Shown here: one piece after another, positions 34,767 through 43,014 of the stretch | Position numbering within the stretch: the stretch's first letter is position 1 | Layout: each line of letters begins with the position of its first letter | DNA from: Rhodanobacteraceae bacterium | GTDB taxonomy: Bacteria > Pseudomonadota > Gammaproteobacteria > Xanthomonadales > SZUA-5 | Length of the DNA stretch: 64,000 bases | Direction of reading: 5' to 3' | Assembly: GCA_016713135.1 (NCBI GenBank) | Contig: JADJPR010000020.1 | Span: 310,001 to 374,000, forward strand | Translations under genes and position numbers: made by a program | Notes under the pieces: model-generated | What the model was told of the DNA's origin: nothing | Database searches by the model: none | Seen by the model: only the letters and a program-made list of their open reading frames with translations

Positions 34767-36284
34767 ATGTCCACTCGAAACTCGACCCGCCAAGTGCTCT
34801 CGTCGCTGGCTGCGTGCGCCATTTTCGGATTGTCCGCGTCCTTCAGCCTGCCGGCCGGCGCCACGATCTACTGCGTCGGCACCGGCGAAGAGCTGTCCAC
34901 TGCGCTTGCGGATGCCCAGATCGCGCCTTGGCTGGATCCCACCTTGATCCGCTTGAAGAGCGGGCGAATCGCTCGACAGATCAACTCGGCCAGCGGCGTT
35001 GAATGGCGCTTCATGTACCACTACCGCAGGGCACGCTTCGACATCAGTGGTGGTTGGAATTCCGACTGCACCAACCAGACCTTGGACCCGACCCTGACCG
35101 TCCTGGATGGCCGCAATGCGAAAAAGGTACTCCACATCGACGACCGATCGGAGAACTGGGCGGCGGTCTACCTGACCTTCAACGACACCATCTCCGTGAC
35201 CAACCTGACCCTGGACAGGGGGCGGTCCATTGATCCGGAATTTGGTGGCCCGTTCGCGGCACTGAACATCGAGGTCGTGAATGCGCTCAGCCAAGCGCAG
35301 GTCATTGTCGAAAACGTGGTGGTGACTGGCAGTTCGGCGACTTTGGGCAACAGCAGCGCCGTCAACATCAGCATGACCGGCTACACACCGGGTGGCGGCG
35401 GCCTCGTGCGCGTCCGCAACAACGTCATCCATGGCAACAACCTGTCCGGGGCAACCAATACGTCCCTGATCAAGATCCAGACGGCACTGGGCGCATCGGC
35501 GGCGGCCAGCAACAATTCGATCTTCGGCAACGTGGTTTCCGGGCCAGTCGCCGGCCTCACGATCAATGGCCTGGTCGGCTTGTACAACAGCGTGGTGGTG
35601 AACAACAGTTCGACCGGCACCGCCAACGCTGCGGAACTCTATTCCGCCAGCGCCAGCCAGCTTAGGCTGATCAACAATCACCTGGGACGCGTTGACTTGT
35701 TCGGTACGCCGGTCACCAATACCGGCACCACCACGGGCGCGCCCTTCTGGACCGGCACGGGTCCCTTTCGGATTCCGGATGTCGGGTCCCCGCTGCGCGA
35801 CAGCGGCAGCAACGCCAACATCGGCGGACCGCTGGCGACCGATGTCCGGGGACTTCCTCGCATCGTCAACACCGTGGTCGATCGGGGCGCGGTCGAAGCC
35901 CAGCCGCCGGCCAATACCGGCCCGACCATCTCGGCCCTGGAGCCGCTGGTCAACAGCACCACGACCTTGCCCGCGACCGACGGCCCTACGCAGACCACGC
36001 GCGTGTTCTTCCTCACCCAGACCGGCAACGGCACGGGACAGAGCACCATGAACTGCGACGTGACCGCCGGCAACGGCGCCGTGGTCGTGCGCCCCGTGCA
36101 GACGGTCTCCAACGGTGGCCTCGCCTTGCCAGTGGACCTTGCGCTGGACAATCCAGTGGCCGGGAACGGCAACGTTCAGGCCACGCTGTCCTGCGAGGTC
36201 TTCCGCGAGAACGCCAACGTCTACACCCTGACCTACTTCTTCGTGGTGCGGGATCCGCAGTTGTTCCGCAACGGCTTCGAGTAA
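34767..36284 (+). CDS. Exported right-handed beta-helix protein with GFE C-terminus
   Basis: A 505-residue protein. The signal peptide spans about residues 1-31 (ACAIFGLSASFSLPAGA), followed by a Cys-containing start (TIYCVGTGEEL) as in choice-of-anchor Q/polymorphic outer-membrane-like proteins. Residues about 100-330 show the Asn-rich, hydrophobic alternation of a right-handed parallel beta-helix (LTLDRGRSI, VIVENVVVTGSSATLG, RVRNNVIHGNN, NNSIFGN, YNSVVVNNS). Residues 350-385 (GSPLRDSGSNANIGG, TDVRGLPRI, DRGAVEAQ) are the classic ending of such a helix. A beta-sandwich tail ends LFRNGFE. It is surface-exposed or secreted; its ligand is unknown. The last residues may be a sorting signal. Confidence 0.82.
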   Translation: MSTRNSTRQVLSSLAACAIFGLSASFSLPAGATIYCVGTGEELSTALADAQIAPWLDPTLIRLKSGRIARQINSASGVEWRFMYHYRRARFDISGGWNSDCTNQTLDPTLTVLDGRNAKKVLHIDDRSENWAAVYLTFNDTISVTNLTLDRGRSIDPEFGGPFAALNIEVVNALSQAQVIVENVVVTGSSATLGNSSAVNISMTGYTPGGGGLVRVRNNVIHGNNLSGATNTSLIKIQTALGASAAASNNSIFGNVVSGPVAGLTINGLVGLYNSVVVNNSSTGTANAAELYSASASQLRLINNHLGRVDLFGTPVTNTGTTTGAPFWTGTGPFRIPDVGSPLRDSGSNANIGGPLATDVRGLPRIVNTVVDRGAVEAQPPANTGPTISALEPLVNSTTTLPATDGPTQTTRVFFLTQTGNGTGQSTMNCDVTAGNGAVVVRPVQTVSNGGLALPVDLALDNPVAGNGNVQATLSCEVFRENANVYTLTYFFVVRDPQLFRNGFE

Positions 36285-36359
36285 GACGACCGCCGGCGAG
36301 ATCGGCGTTCCGGCTACGCTTCGGAGGTCGCCCGGGTTGGCCATGCGCCACCCGGCGCC

Positions 36360-36719
36360 TCATCCGCCGACAGGCCCCAACGAGGCCTGCACTTTCTTCG
36401 GCAGCTTTGCGCGTACCAGTTGGTAAGCCTGCTGCAGGCGCTCGCGGACCCAGTCCTCGGGGAAGTCGGCCGGATTGGGCAGCAGCACCCAATGTACGCG
36501 CGCCAGGTATGGCGCCGGCACGATGCCGGGCTGATCGGTCAGTTCGAGGAAGCGCTCCTGTTCCACCTTGAACGACACGCGCCCGGCCTCGGCGCCGTCG
36601 AGGCAGGTCACTGCGAACATCTTGCCGCCGACCGAATAGACCAGGTCGTTACCCCATTTGACGTCCTGGGTGACGCCCGGCAGGCCGAGCAGCCACCCGT
36701 CGTAGGTGCGGTGGTCCAT
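36360..36719 (-). CDS. MmcQ/YjbR family protein
   Basis: A 119-residue protein with the MmcQ/YjbR fold: LPGVTQDVKWGNDLVYSVGGKMFAVTCLDG, RVSFKVEQERFLEL and the C-terminal helix WVRERLQQAYQLVRAKLPKK. Family members bind DNA in a CyaY-like fold, and their role is unclear. The start at 36719 lies two bases after the stop of the membrane-protein gene upstream, which places both in one operon. Confidence 0.9.
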   Translation of the reverse strand: MDHRTYDGWLLGLPGVTQDVKWGNDLVYSVGGKMFAVTCLDGAEAGRVSFKVEQERFLELTDQPGIVPAPYLARVHWVLLPNPADFPEDWVRERLQQAYQLVRAKLPKKVQASLGPVGG

Positions 36720-36721
36720 CC

Positions 36722-37135
36722 TCAGCTCGCGAAGCCGACGCGGATCTTCAGCAACAACGCCGTGCCCAGGCCCCAAGCACCGTTGAGGATGAATGCCGCC
36801 ATCCAGATCCGCGTGTCACCACCAGCCGCGAAGGGCATGCCCTTGAGCGGGAACACCACCAGCAGCGCGACCAGGCTCGGCAGTACCGCACCGAACACCA
36901 GCGCCAGCAGCCAGTAACCCACCCCGCGCTGGCTCCGCAGCGCATAGCCCACCAGGATGCCCCAGAGCCCGCCGAAGAAGGCCAGCGAGATCACCGATGG
37001 CACCCCAAAGGGCGGCACCGGCGCCATCGACCACACCGCGCGACCGGCGCCGGTGAGCTGGTTCAACAGCCACAGGGCACCCTGGTGGAAGGCCAGGGTG
37101 GCGAGGAAACCGGCGAGGAAGGCGCGGAGGGGCAT
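36722..37135 (-). CDS. Small integral membrane protein, unrecognised
   Basis: A 137-residue protein with about four hydrophobic segments (FLAGFLATLAFHQGALWLL, VISLAFFGGLWGILVGYAL, YWLLALVFGAVLPSLVALLVVF, AAFILNGAWGLGTALLL). The start at 37135 avoids frame extension into the GTTGTTG element upstream. It is co-transcribed with the MmcQ/YjbR gene (two-base gap). I do not know its family. Confidence 0.7.
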   Translation of the reverse strand: MPLRAFLAGFLATLAFHQGALWLLNQLTGAGRAVWSMAPVPPFGVPSVISLAFFGGLWGILVGYALRSQRGVGYWLLALVFGAVLPSLVALLVVFPLKGMPFAAGGDTRIWMAAFILNGAWGLGTALLLKIRVGFAS

Positions 37136-37153
37136 AGCGGGTCGCTGGAATTC

Positions 37154-37357
37154 GTGTTGGTGGTTGTTGGTTGTTGGTTGTTGGTTGTTGGTTGTTGGTT
37201 GTTGGCAGCGAAGCTCGCCCGCCGCGGCTCGGTTGTGGGAGCCGACTCTGTCGGCGATCTTTCCGGCGGCCGCCGGCAAGAGATCGCGGCTGAAGCCGCT
37301 CCCACTGGCTTACGGCACGCCGGGCTCTTGCTGCCGACAACCAACAACCGACAACCA
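37154..37357. repeat. Palindromic element with GTTGTTG arms around a REP pair
   Basis: Left arm 37154-37206 (six GGTTGTT heptads and a GGCAGC end), right arm 37331-37357 (CTGCCGACAACCAACAACCG and more). Between them, 37233-37309, is an inverted REP pair: GGGAGCCGACTCTGTCGGCG faces GCGGCTGAAGCCGCTCCCAC. The same nesting occurs at 45362-45546. Confidence 0.88.
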
Positions 37358-37415
37358 TCGGACAACTTTGAAGGGGTACTGCAGCTGGAGTCAGCCGGCA
37401 AGCGCGGCCAATGCC

Positions 37416-38495
37416 TCAAACGTACTCCACCACCTCCAGCCCGAACCCCGCAAGACCCACGTAGCGCCGCTGGGTGCCGAGCACGCGCAGGCGCTTGAGG
37501 CCCAGGTCGGCGAGGATCTGGGCGCCGATGCCGGTGGTGCGCCAGGGTTGCGCGCCGTCATTCGCGGGCGTGTCGCCCTGCAGGCGGGCGAGTTGGGCGT
37601 CGTTGTCCGGGCGGTCGCCGATGACCACGACCACGCCGCAGCCGGCGGCGGCGACCTGGCTCATCGCGCGGCGCAGCGGAGTGCCGAAGTCGGGGCGCGC
37701 GATGCCGAGCACATCGCTCCAGAAATTCTTGGTGTGCACGCGCACCAGGGTCGGCTGGGCCGGATCCGGGTGGCCGAAGACCAGCGCGTGGTGCAGCTCC
37801 TTGGCCAGCACGTCGCGGTAGACGACCAGGCGGAAGCGCCCCGCGTCGGTGTCGACATGCTGTTCGGAGAGGCGCTCGATGGTCTGCTCGGTCGCGAGAC
37901 GATGGCGGATCAAGTCGGCGATGGTGCCGATCTTCAATCCGTGCTGCGCGGCGTATTCCTCCAGCTCCGGGCGGCGCGCCATGTGGCCGTCCTCGCGCAT
38001 GATCTCGACCAGCACGCCGGCCGGCTCCAGGCCCGCCAGGCACGCCAGGTCGACCGCGGCCTCGGTGTGCCCGGCGCGCGCGAGCACCCCGCCCGGCTGC
38101 GCCATCAGCGGGAAGATGTGGCCGGGCTGGACGATGTCCTCGCTGCTGGCATCGGGCGCCACCGCGGTGCGGATGGTGTGCGCACGGTCGTAGGCCGAGA
38201 TGCCGGTGGTGACGCCCTCGGCGGCTTCGATCGACACCGTGAAATTGGTGCCCATGCGCGCGGTGTTGCGCGGCACCATCGGGCCGATCCCGAGGCGCCG
38301 GCAGCGCTCGCGCGTGAGCCCGAGGCAGATCAGCCCGCGCGCGTGCCGCGCCATGAAATTGATGTCCTCGGGCCGCACCTTGCTCGCGGCCATGATCAGG
38401 TCGCCCTCGTTCTCGCGGTCCTCATCGTCGAGGATCACGACCATGCGGCCGGCGGCGATGTCGGCGAGGATCTCGGGGATGGGGGAGAAGGGCAT
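37416..38495 (-). CDS. ribBA: RibBA-type protein: active DHBP synthase, zinc-less GTP cyclohydrolase II domain
   Basis: A 359-residue riboflavin-pathway protein. Residues 1-200 are DHBP synthase, making 3,4-dihydroxy-2-butanone-4-phosphate from ribulose-5-phosphate: DDEDRENEGDLIMAA acid cluster, RHARGLICL, and GHIFPLMAQ with GHTEAAVDLA histidines are intact. Residues about 205-359 follow GTP cyclohydrolase II (FRLVVYRD...RVHTKNFWSDVLG) but lack all three zinc cysteines: RVHSE-C is RVHTKN, and the R-C-D-C-G motif is ARPDFG. The second half therefore cannot be a standard cyclohydrolase. This matches the hybrid class called RibBX in Proteobacteria. It would need a separate RibA elsewhere. It starts at 38495, just after a GAGGGCAC element. 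Confidence 0.9.
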   Translation of the reverse strand: MPFSPIPEILADIAAGRMVVILDDEDRENEGDLIMAASKVRPEDINFMARHARGLICLGLTRERCRRLGIGPMVPRNTARMGTNFTVSIEAAEGVTTGISAYDRAHTIRTAVAPDASSEDIVQPGHIFPLMAQPGGVLARAGHTEAAVDLACLAGLEPAGVLVEIMREDGHMARRPELEEYAAQHGLKIGTIADLIRHRLATEQTIERLSEQHVDTDAGRFRLVVYRDVLAKELHHALVFGHPDPAQPTLVRVHTKNFWSDVLGIARPDFGTPLRRAMSQVAAAGCGVVVVIGDRPDNDAQLARLQGDTPANDGAQPWRTTGIGAQILADLGLKRLRVLGTQRRYVGLAGFGLEVVEYV

Positions 38496-38540
38496 GGGGT
38501 CAGTGGCCGGGTTTGCGACGAGGGCACGGAAGGTCGCGAT

Positions 38541-38683
38541 GAGGGCACGAGGGCACGAGGGCACGAGGGCACGTGAAAGCGGCTCTGGCTGCGATCTTGC
38601 GGGCTCTTTCATCGCGCGAGCCGCAGCGAATCGCCGCGGAGTGCTTCTCCGTGCCCTCGTGCCCTCGTGCCCTCGTGCCCTCC
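38541..38683. repeat. Palindromic element, GAGGGCAC word family, 33-bp perfect inverted repeat
   Basis: Left arm 38541-38573 is four GAGGGCAC octamers plus G, and right arm 38650-38683 its exact complement, with a 76-base spacer. A weaker outer copy (AGGGCACGGAAGGTCGC) precedes it at 38521. This is the cleanest octamer copy. It fills most of the gap between purD and ribBA. Confidence 0.93.
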
Positions 38684-38699
38684 AAAGCCCCTCGCGCTC

Positions 38700-39983
38700 T
38701 CACGCCCGCGGCCCCAACCCGCGCACCCCGATATCCCGGCGATAGAACATCCCCGGCCAGCGGATGCTGTCGATCCGCTGGTAGGCCATCCGGCGGGCGG
38801 TGGCGAGGTCGTCGCCGAGGGCGCAGACGGTGAGCACGCGGCCACCGTCGGTGGTGGCCGCGCCGTCGACCAGCCGGGTGGCGGCGTGGAACACCTTGAC
38901 CCCGAGCATCTGGGTGACCGACAAGCCTTCGATCGGATCGCCCTTGCGCACGCTGGCCGGATAACCTTCGGCGGCGAGGACCACGCCGATCGCCGGGCGC
39001 AGGTCCCACTGGCATTCGACCTGGTCGAGGCGGCCGTCCAGGGCGGCATCGAGCAGTTCGATGAGATCGCTCTTCAGGCGCAGCATGATCGGCTGGGTTT
39101 CCGGATCGCCGAAGCGCACGTTGAACTCGACCACCCTGGGCTGGCCGGCGGCGTCGATCATCAGGCCGGCGTAAAGGAAGCCGGTGAACGGTACGCCGTC
39201 GCGTGCCATGCCGTTGAGGGTGGGTTCGATGATGGTGCGGCGCACCCGCGCGTCCACCTCGGGGGTGACCACCGGGGCGGGCGAATAGGCGCCCATGCCG
39301 CCGGTGTTCGGGCCGGCGTCGCCGTCGTCGCGCCGCTTGTGGTCCTGGCTGGTGGCCATCGCCACGTACTGGGTGCCGCTGGCAACGACAATGTAGCTGG
39401 CCTCCTCACCGGCCATGAATTCCTCGATCACCACCCGGCGCCCGGCCTCGCCGAGCGCGCCTCCGCCAAGCATGTCGCCGAGCGCCGCCTCGGCAGTGGC
39501 CAGGTCCATCGCCACCACCACGCCCTTGCCCGCGGCCAGGCCATCGGCCTTGATCACGATGGGCGCGCCGCGCCCGCGCACATGGGCGAGCGCCGCATCG
39601 AGTTCAGTGAATACCGCATAGCCGGCGGTGGGAATCGCATGCCGCGCCAGGAAGTGCTTGGCGAAGGCCTTGGAGGCTTCCAGTTGTGCCGCGGCGCGGC
39701 TGGGACCGAAGCAGCGCAGCCCGGCCGCCTGGAAGGCGTCCACCACGCCCAGCGACAACGGCGCTTCCGGCCCGATCACGGTGAGGTCCACCCGCTCGGC
39801 CTGCGCCAGGGCGAGCAGCGCGGGGATGTCGGTCGCCGTCACCGGCACATTGCGCATGCCCGGCTCCAGTGCGGTGCCGGCATTGCCCGGCGCCAGCAGG
39901 ATCTCGCGCACCCGCGGCGACTGCCGGATGCGCCAGGCCAGCGCGTGCTCGCGTCCGCCACTGCCCACGACGAGTACTTTCAT
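38700..39983 (-). CDS. purD: Phosphoribosylamine-glycine ligase
   Basis: A 427-residue ATP-grasp enzyme of purine synthesis joining glycine to phosphoribosylamine. The motifs are VLVVGSGGREHALAW, TVIGPEAPLSLGVVD, APIVIKADGLAAGKGVVVA (ATP-grasp), SQDHKRRDDGDAGPNTGGMG (signature) and VVEFNVRFGDPETQ. It is full length. It follows the PagL-like gene by 13 bases on the same strand and is probably co-transcribed with it and the hypothetical gene before it. No other pur gene is adjacent. Confidence 0.97.
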   Translation of the reverse strand: MKVLVVGSGGREHALAWRIRQSPRVREILLAPGNAGTALEPGMRNVPVTATDIPALLALAQAERVDLTVIGPEAPLSLGVVDAFQAAGLRCFGPSRAAAQLEASKAFAKHFLARHAIPTAGYAVFTELDAALAHVRGRGAPIVIKADGLAAGKGVVVAMDLATAEAALGDMLGGGALGEAGRRVVIEEFMAGEEASYIVVASGTQYVAMATSQDHKRRDDGDAGPNTGGMGAYSPAPVVTPEVDARVRRTIIEPTLNGMARDGVPFTGFLYAGLMIDAAGQPRVVEFNVRFGDPETQPIMLRLKSDLIELLDAALDGRLDQVECQWDLRPAIGVVLAAEGYPASVRKGDPIEGLSVTQMLGVKVFHAATRLVDGAATTDGGRVLTVCALGDDLATARRMAYQRIDSIRWPGMFYRRDIGVRGLGPRA

Positions 39984-39996
39984 CGACAGGCTCCGG

Positions 39997-40467
39997 TCAC
40001 CAGCGGTAACCCAGCGACAGCAGGTTCTCGCCGTCGTTGTTACCCTGGGTGTTCGCGTTGGAAATGTGGCGGAAGGCGACGACGAAGTGACCGCGGGCAT
40101 AGCCCAGCGAGGTCACGAACTGGCCGGTGCTCGACAGCAGCGAGTTCTGGTGGTCGAGCACGGCGATGCCACCGCCGAGGAAGAAGCCACCCCAGTGCTT
40201 GCGCAGGCCGACGCCGAGGAAAAAGATGTCCTCATCGTCGCGCCCCGGGAAGCCGTCGCGCCCGGCGATGCCGCCGAGCAGCACCTCGGTGTACACGCCC
40301 GCGTCCTTCCAGCGCTCGATCGGGCGCAGCCAGGCGGCGACGAAGCCCTGGCTGGTCTGGCCGTCGATCTCGTCGACGTGCGCATAGGCGATTTCGTATT
40401 CGGCGTGCGCCGGCGCGGCGCAAGCCAGTGTGAGCGCGGCTGACGCAAGCCAGCGGATCGGATTCAT
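39997..40467 (-). CDS. Lipid A 3-O-deacylase-like (PagL) outer-membrane protein
   Basis: A 156-residue protein with a signal peptide (cleavage near AAPAHA, residue 22) and alternating beta strands of a small barrel (FFLGVGLRKHWGGFFLGGGIAVLD, GHFVVAFRHISNANTQGNNDGENLLSLGYRW). FRHISNA with the C-terminal aromatic end matches PagL, where His and Ser of HxSN are catalytic; the partner Glu would be in NDGENL. Such enzymes remove the 3-O acyl chain of lipid A. It is shorter and more divergent than Pseudomonas PagL, so activity is uncertain. It is co-directional with purD. Confidence 0.7.
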   Translation of the reverse strand: MNPIRWLASAALTLACAAPAHAEYEIAYAHVDEIDGQTSQGFVAAWLRPIERWKDAGVYTEVLLGGIAGRDGFPGRDDEDIFFLGVGLRKHWGGFFLGGGIAVLDHQNSLLSSTGQFVTSLGYARGHFVVAFRHISNANTQGNNDGENLLSLGYRW

Positions 40468-40501
40468 CTTGCGTTCCTGCGTGGGATCCAGTTCGGGGTT
40501 T

Positions 40502-41005
40502 TCAGCGGATGCGCTTGACCAGCGTCGTACGGTTGTAGCCCTCGACGCGCAGGCGCCACGATCCAAACAGGCCGGGCTTGATGGTCACTCGCGGGCTCTC
40601 CAGATTCGCCGAAAACTGATCGTTCTCGATTTGTTCCCACACCTGACCGTTCTCCAGCGTGAACTGGGTCTTGCCCGACCAGCCCTTGAAAGTGCCGGGG
40701 ATGCTGCTGGTGAATTCCTCGCGGCGCGCGTTCTCGAAGCCCACCATCGACTCGCTGGCCGGCGCTGCCGCGGGCACTGTCTGGCCCTGCGCCACCGCCG
40801 CGGCGACCGCCGGATCGGCGAGGCGCACATTGCGCTCGATCCAGGCGTTCAGCGCCTTCAGCTCCACCTCGCTGAGCTTGTCCAGGCCGGCATCGCGGAA
40901 GTCCTTCGCGGTCATGCGCTCCTCGAGTGAGGAAAACGTCTGGCTCTGTGCCAGCACGGGCAGCGAAACGACGGCGAAGGCGATGGCAAGCAGGGCGCGG
41001 CGCAT
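40502..41005 (-). CDS. Exported hypothetical protein
   Basis: A 167-residue protein with a signal peptide (MRRALLAIAFAVVSLPVLAQ, cleavage near residue 19). A helical central part (DKLSEVELKALNAWIERNVR) is followed by an OB- or SH3-like beta part (GWSGKTQFTLENGQVWEQI, RVTIKPGLFGSWRLRVEGYNRTTLVKRIR). Proteins with this ENGQVW...GYN pattern are common in Xanthomonadales and unassigned. It lies 34 bases before the PagL-like gene and is probably in the same operon. Confidence 0.75.
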   Translation of the reverse strand: MRRALLAIAFAVVSLPVLAQSQTFSSLEERMTAKDFRDAGLDKLSEVELKALNAWIERNVRLADPAVAAAVAQGQTVPAAAPASESMVGFENARREEFTSSIPGTFKGWSGKTQFTLENGQVWEQIENDQFSANLESPRVTIKPGLFGSWRLRVEGYNRTTLVKRIR

Positions 41006-41062
41006 GGGCGGGTGTCCGGTACGAAAGCCGGCAAGTCTAGCCGAGTCCGGATGCCAGAGCGT

Positions 41063-41986
41063 TCAGCCCTCGCGAACGGCCTTGGGCAGGCCCACGCCGG
41101 GGTCCGGACGCTCCTGCAGCACCTCGCGGCGAAAGCGGAACAGGGCTGCGGGGCGGCCGCGGGTGGCATGCATCTGCTGTCCGGTGGGCTCCACCAGCCC
41201 GGCGTTGGCCACCAGCCGGCGAAAGTTCTGCGTGTGCAAGGGCTGGCCGGCGAGGGCCTCGACCACGCGCTGCAACTGGCCGAGGGTAAAACGGTCGGGC
41301 AACAGCTCGAACACCAGCGGGCGGTACTTCAGCTTTCCGCGCAGGCGCCCGAGAGCAGTGGCAAGGATGCGCCGGTGGTCGCGCGCCATCGCCCTCCCGG
41401 GCGCCACCGGCGCGGCCGCCACTCGCCCGCGCAGTGCTTCCGGCACCAGCCCAGCTTCCCACAGCAACTCGTAGCGCTCCAGCGTCCGCTCCGGGTCCCA
41501 GGGACAGCCGTCAAGGCCGAAACACTGGCGCAATCGGGTGCGCTGCCCGGGATGGGCGGCCGACCATGCCTGCAGCGGCGGCAGGATCTGCCCGTCGATG
41601 AGTGCCGGCCGCCCGTGACGCCAGTCCTCCCACGGCAGGTAGGCATACCAATCGGCCCAGGCAGCGTCGAATCCCGACGGCAGGATGCCTTCCCGTACCA
41701 GCGCCAGGTAGGCCGCGGAAATCACCCGTGGCCCACCCGCTGCCTCGCGTGGATCGCGGAAGCGGTCGCCAAAGGTGTAAAGCTGCTCCACATGGCCCAG
41801 CACCAGGCCAGTCTGCTGCACCACCCAGCTACGCATCCCGCGCTCCAGCGTCGGATGCGTCACCAGGTTCAACGGCCCCGACGGCAGCGCGTCCACTTCG
41901 CCATCGTTCGCCACCAGCACGCGCGGCGCGCCATCGGTCACGGCGACGATGACGGCATCGAGGCTGATCAGGGCGTGGTCGGGCAT
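41063..41986 (-). CDS. NrtR-like regulator: degenerate Nudix domain plus winged helix
   Basis: A 307-residue protein. Residues 1-140 have Nudix fold (DAVIVAVTDGAPRVLVAND), but the Nudix box LERGMRSWVVQQTG lacks the metal-binding REUxEE glutamates, so it is a ligand-binding rather than a hydrolysing domain. Residues about 225-290 (YRPLVFELLPDRFTLGQLQRVVEAL, NFRRLVANAGLVEPTGQ) are the winged-helix DNA-binding part seen in NrtR-type NAD-metabolism regulators. A long central insert separates the halves. The ligand is presumably ADP-ribose or a related nucleotide. The NAD genes it should control are not in the window. Confidence 0.75.
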   Translation of the reverse strand: MPDHALISLDAVIVAVTDGAPRVLVANDGEVDALPSGPLNLVTHPTLERGMRSWVVQQTGLVLGHVEQLYTFGDRFRDPREAAGGPRVISAAYLALVREGILPSGFDAAWADWYAYLPWEDWRHGRPALIDGQILPPLQAWSAAHPGQRTRLRQCFGLDGCPWDPERTLERYELLWEAGLVPEALRGRVAAAPVAPGRAMARDHRRILATALGRLRGKLKYRPLVFELLPDRFTLGQLQRVVEALAGQPLHTQNFRRLVANAGLVEPTGQQMHATRGRPAALFRFRREVLQERPDPGVGLPKAVREG

Positions 41987-42024
41987 GGGGGCCGGTTTAT
42001 CGAGTTGGTCGTGGCGACGGCAGC

Positions 42025-42190
42025 GTGGTTGTGGGTTGTGGGTTGTGGGTTGTGGGTTGTGGGTTGTGGGCAGCAAAGCGCGCACACACCAAGCCTCACC
42101 AGAATCAATTCAACAGCTCGCGGACAACCCACTCCCACTGCCCAGCGGCGCCGGCTTTGCTGCCCACAACCCACAACCCAGAACCCGCAA
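42025..42190. repeat. Palindromic element, GTTGTGG word family, 26-bp perfect core arms
   Basis: Left arm 42025-42072 has five GTTGTGG heptads then GCAGCAAAGC. Right arm 42154-42190 starts GCTTTGCTGCCCACAACCC. The inner 26 bases of the arms are exactly complementary. Spacer about 81 bases. It fills the gap between the NrtR-like gene and the EEP gene. Confidence 0.9.
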
Positions 42191-42200
42191 CTCGCCGCAA

Positions 42201-43007
42201 CTACCGCCCCACCCTCACCCCCTCCGGCAACTCGATCTCCACCGCCACCGGCAGGTGGTCGGAGAGCCGCAGCGGAGGTGCTTCGTAGCGGGTGGCGTGG
42301 ATGTCGTGCGAGATCAGGATGTGATCGATGGCGCGCTCGGGTTGCCAGGACGGATAGGTGGCCAGGGCCTGCGGGCCGGGCACGGCGAGTCCGGCGCGCT
42401 CCATGAAACGGCGAAAGGCGGGCGAGTTGGGCTGGCAGTTGAAATCGCCCATCAGCACTGCGTGCCGGTAGGGCGACAGCAACTCGCGCAGGAAATCGAA
42501 CTGGCGGACACGGGCCTGGGCGGTCAGCGCAAGATGCGACTGGGCCACCGCGACGGCCTCGCGGCCCTCCCCGTAGACGGCCAACATCGCCCCGCGCCCG
42601 GGCAGGCCCGGGAGTGGGTGATCCTCGACCTGGGTGGGCTGTGCGCGGCTGAGCAGGCAATTGGTGGATTCGGCGATACGGCCAATGCGCCGGTTGCGCT
42701 GCTGCCACCAGTATGGGAACTGGGCCAGTTCCGCGAGATATGCCGCCTGGTTGACGAAGCCAGAGCGCAGGCTCCCGCCATCGACTTCCTGCAAAGCGGC
42801 GATGTCGACCTCGGTCAGCAGCTTTGCCAGCTGCGAGAGATTCTTGTGCTTGCCGGTATCCGGCAGGATGTGGCGCCAGCCGCGGGTCAGGTATTCCCGG
42901 AAGCCACCTTGCGCATTTCCCGCGTGGATGTTGAAGCAGAAAAGACGAAGGCGCGCCGCATGGGGACGCGCCTCCTTCTTGTCGCTGCTTCGCGCTGCGG
43001 CAGTCAC
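42201..43007 (-). CDS. Endonuclease/exonuclease/phosphatase (EEP) family protein
   Basis: A 268-residue metal-dependent phosphoesterase. The EEP motifs are FNIHAGN, IAALQEVDGG (metal Glu), HLAL, GDFNCQPNSP (Asp, Asn), DHILIS and SDHLPVAVEI (Asp-His catalytic pair). The substrate could be nucleic acid or a phosphoester. The start is uncertain: a GTG at 43007 lies seven bases after the dsbA stop, while a TTG at 43049 would overlap dsbA; I chose the GTG. An EEP protein after dsbA is the usual layout in Xanthomonas relatives. Confidence 0.83.
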   Translation of the reverse strand: MTAAARSSDKKEARPHAARLRLFCFNIHAGNAQGGFREYLTRGWRHILPDTGKHKNLSQLAKLLTEVDIAALQEVDGGSLRSGFVNQAAYLAELAQFPYWWQQRNRRIGRIAESTNCLLSRAQPTQVEDHPLPGLPGRGAMLAVYGEGREAVAVAQSHLALTAQARVRQFDFLRELLSPYRHAVLMGDFNCQPNSPAFRRFMERAGLAVPGPQALATYPSWQPERAIDHILISHDIHATRYEAPPLRLSDHLPVAVEIELPEGVRVGR

Positions 43008-43014
43008 TGCGCGA

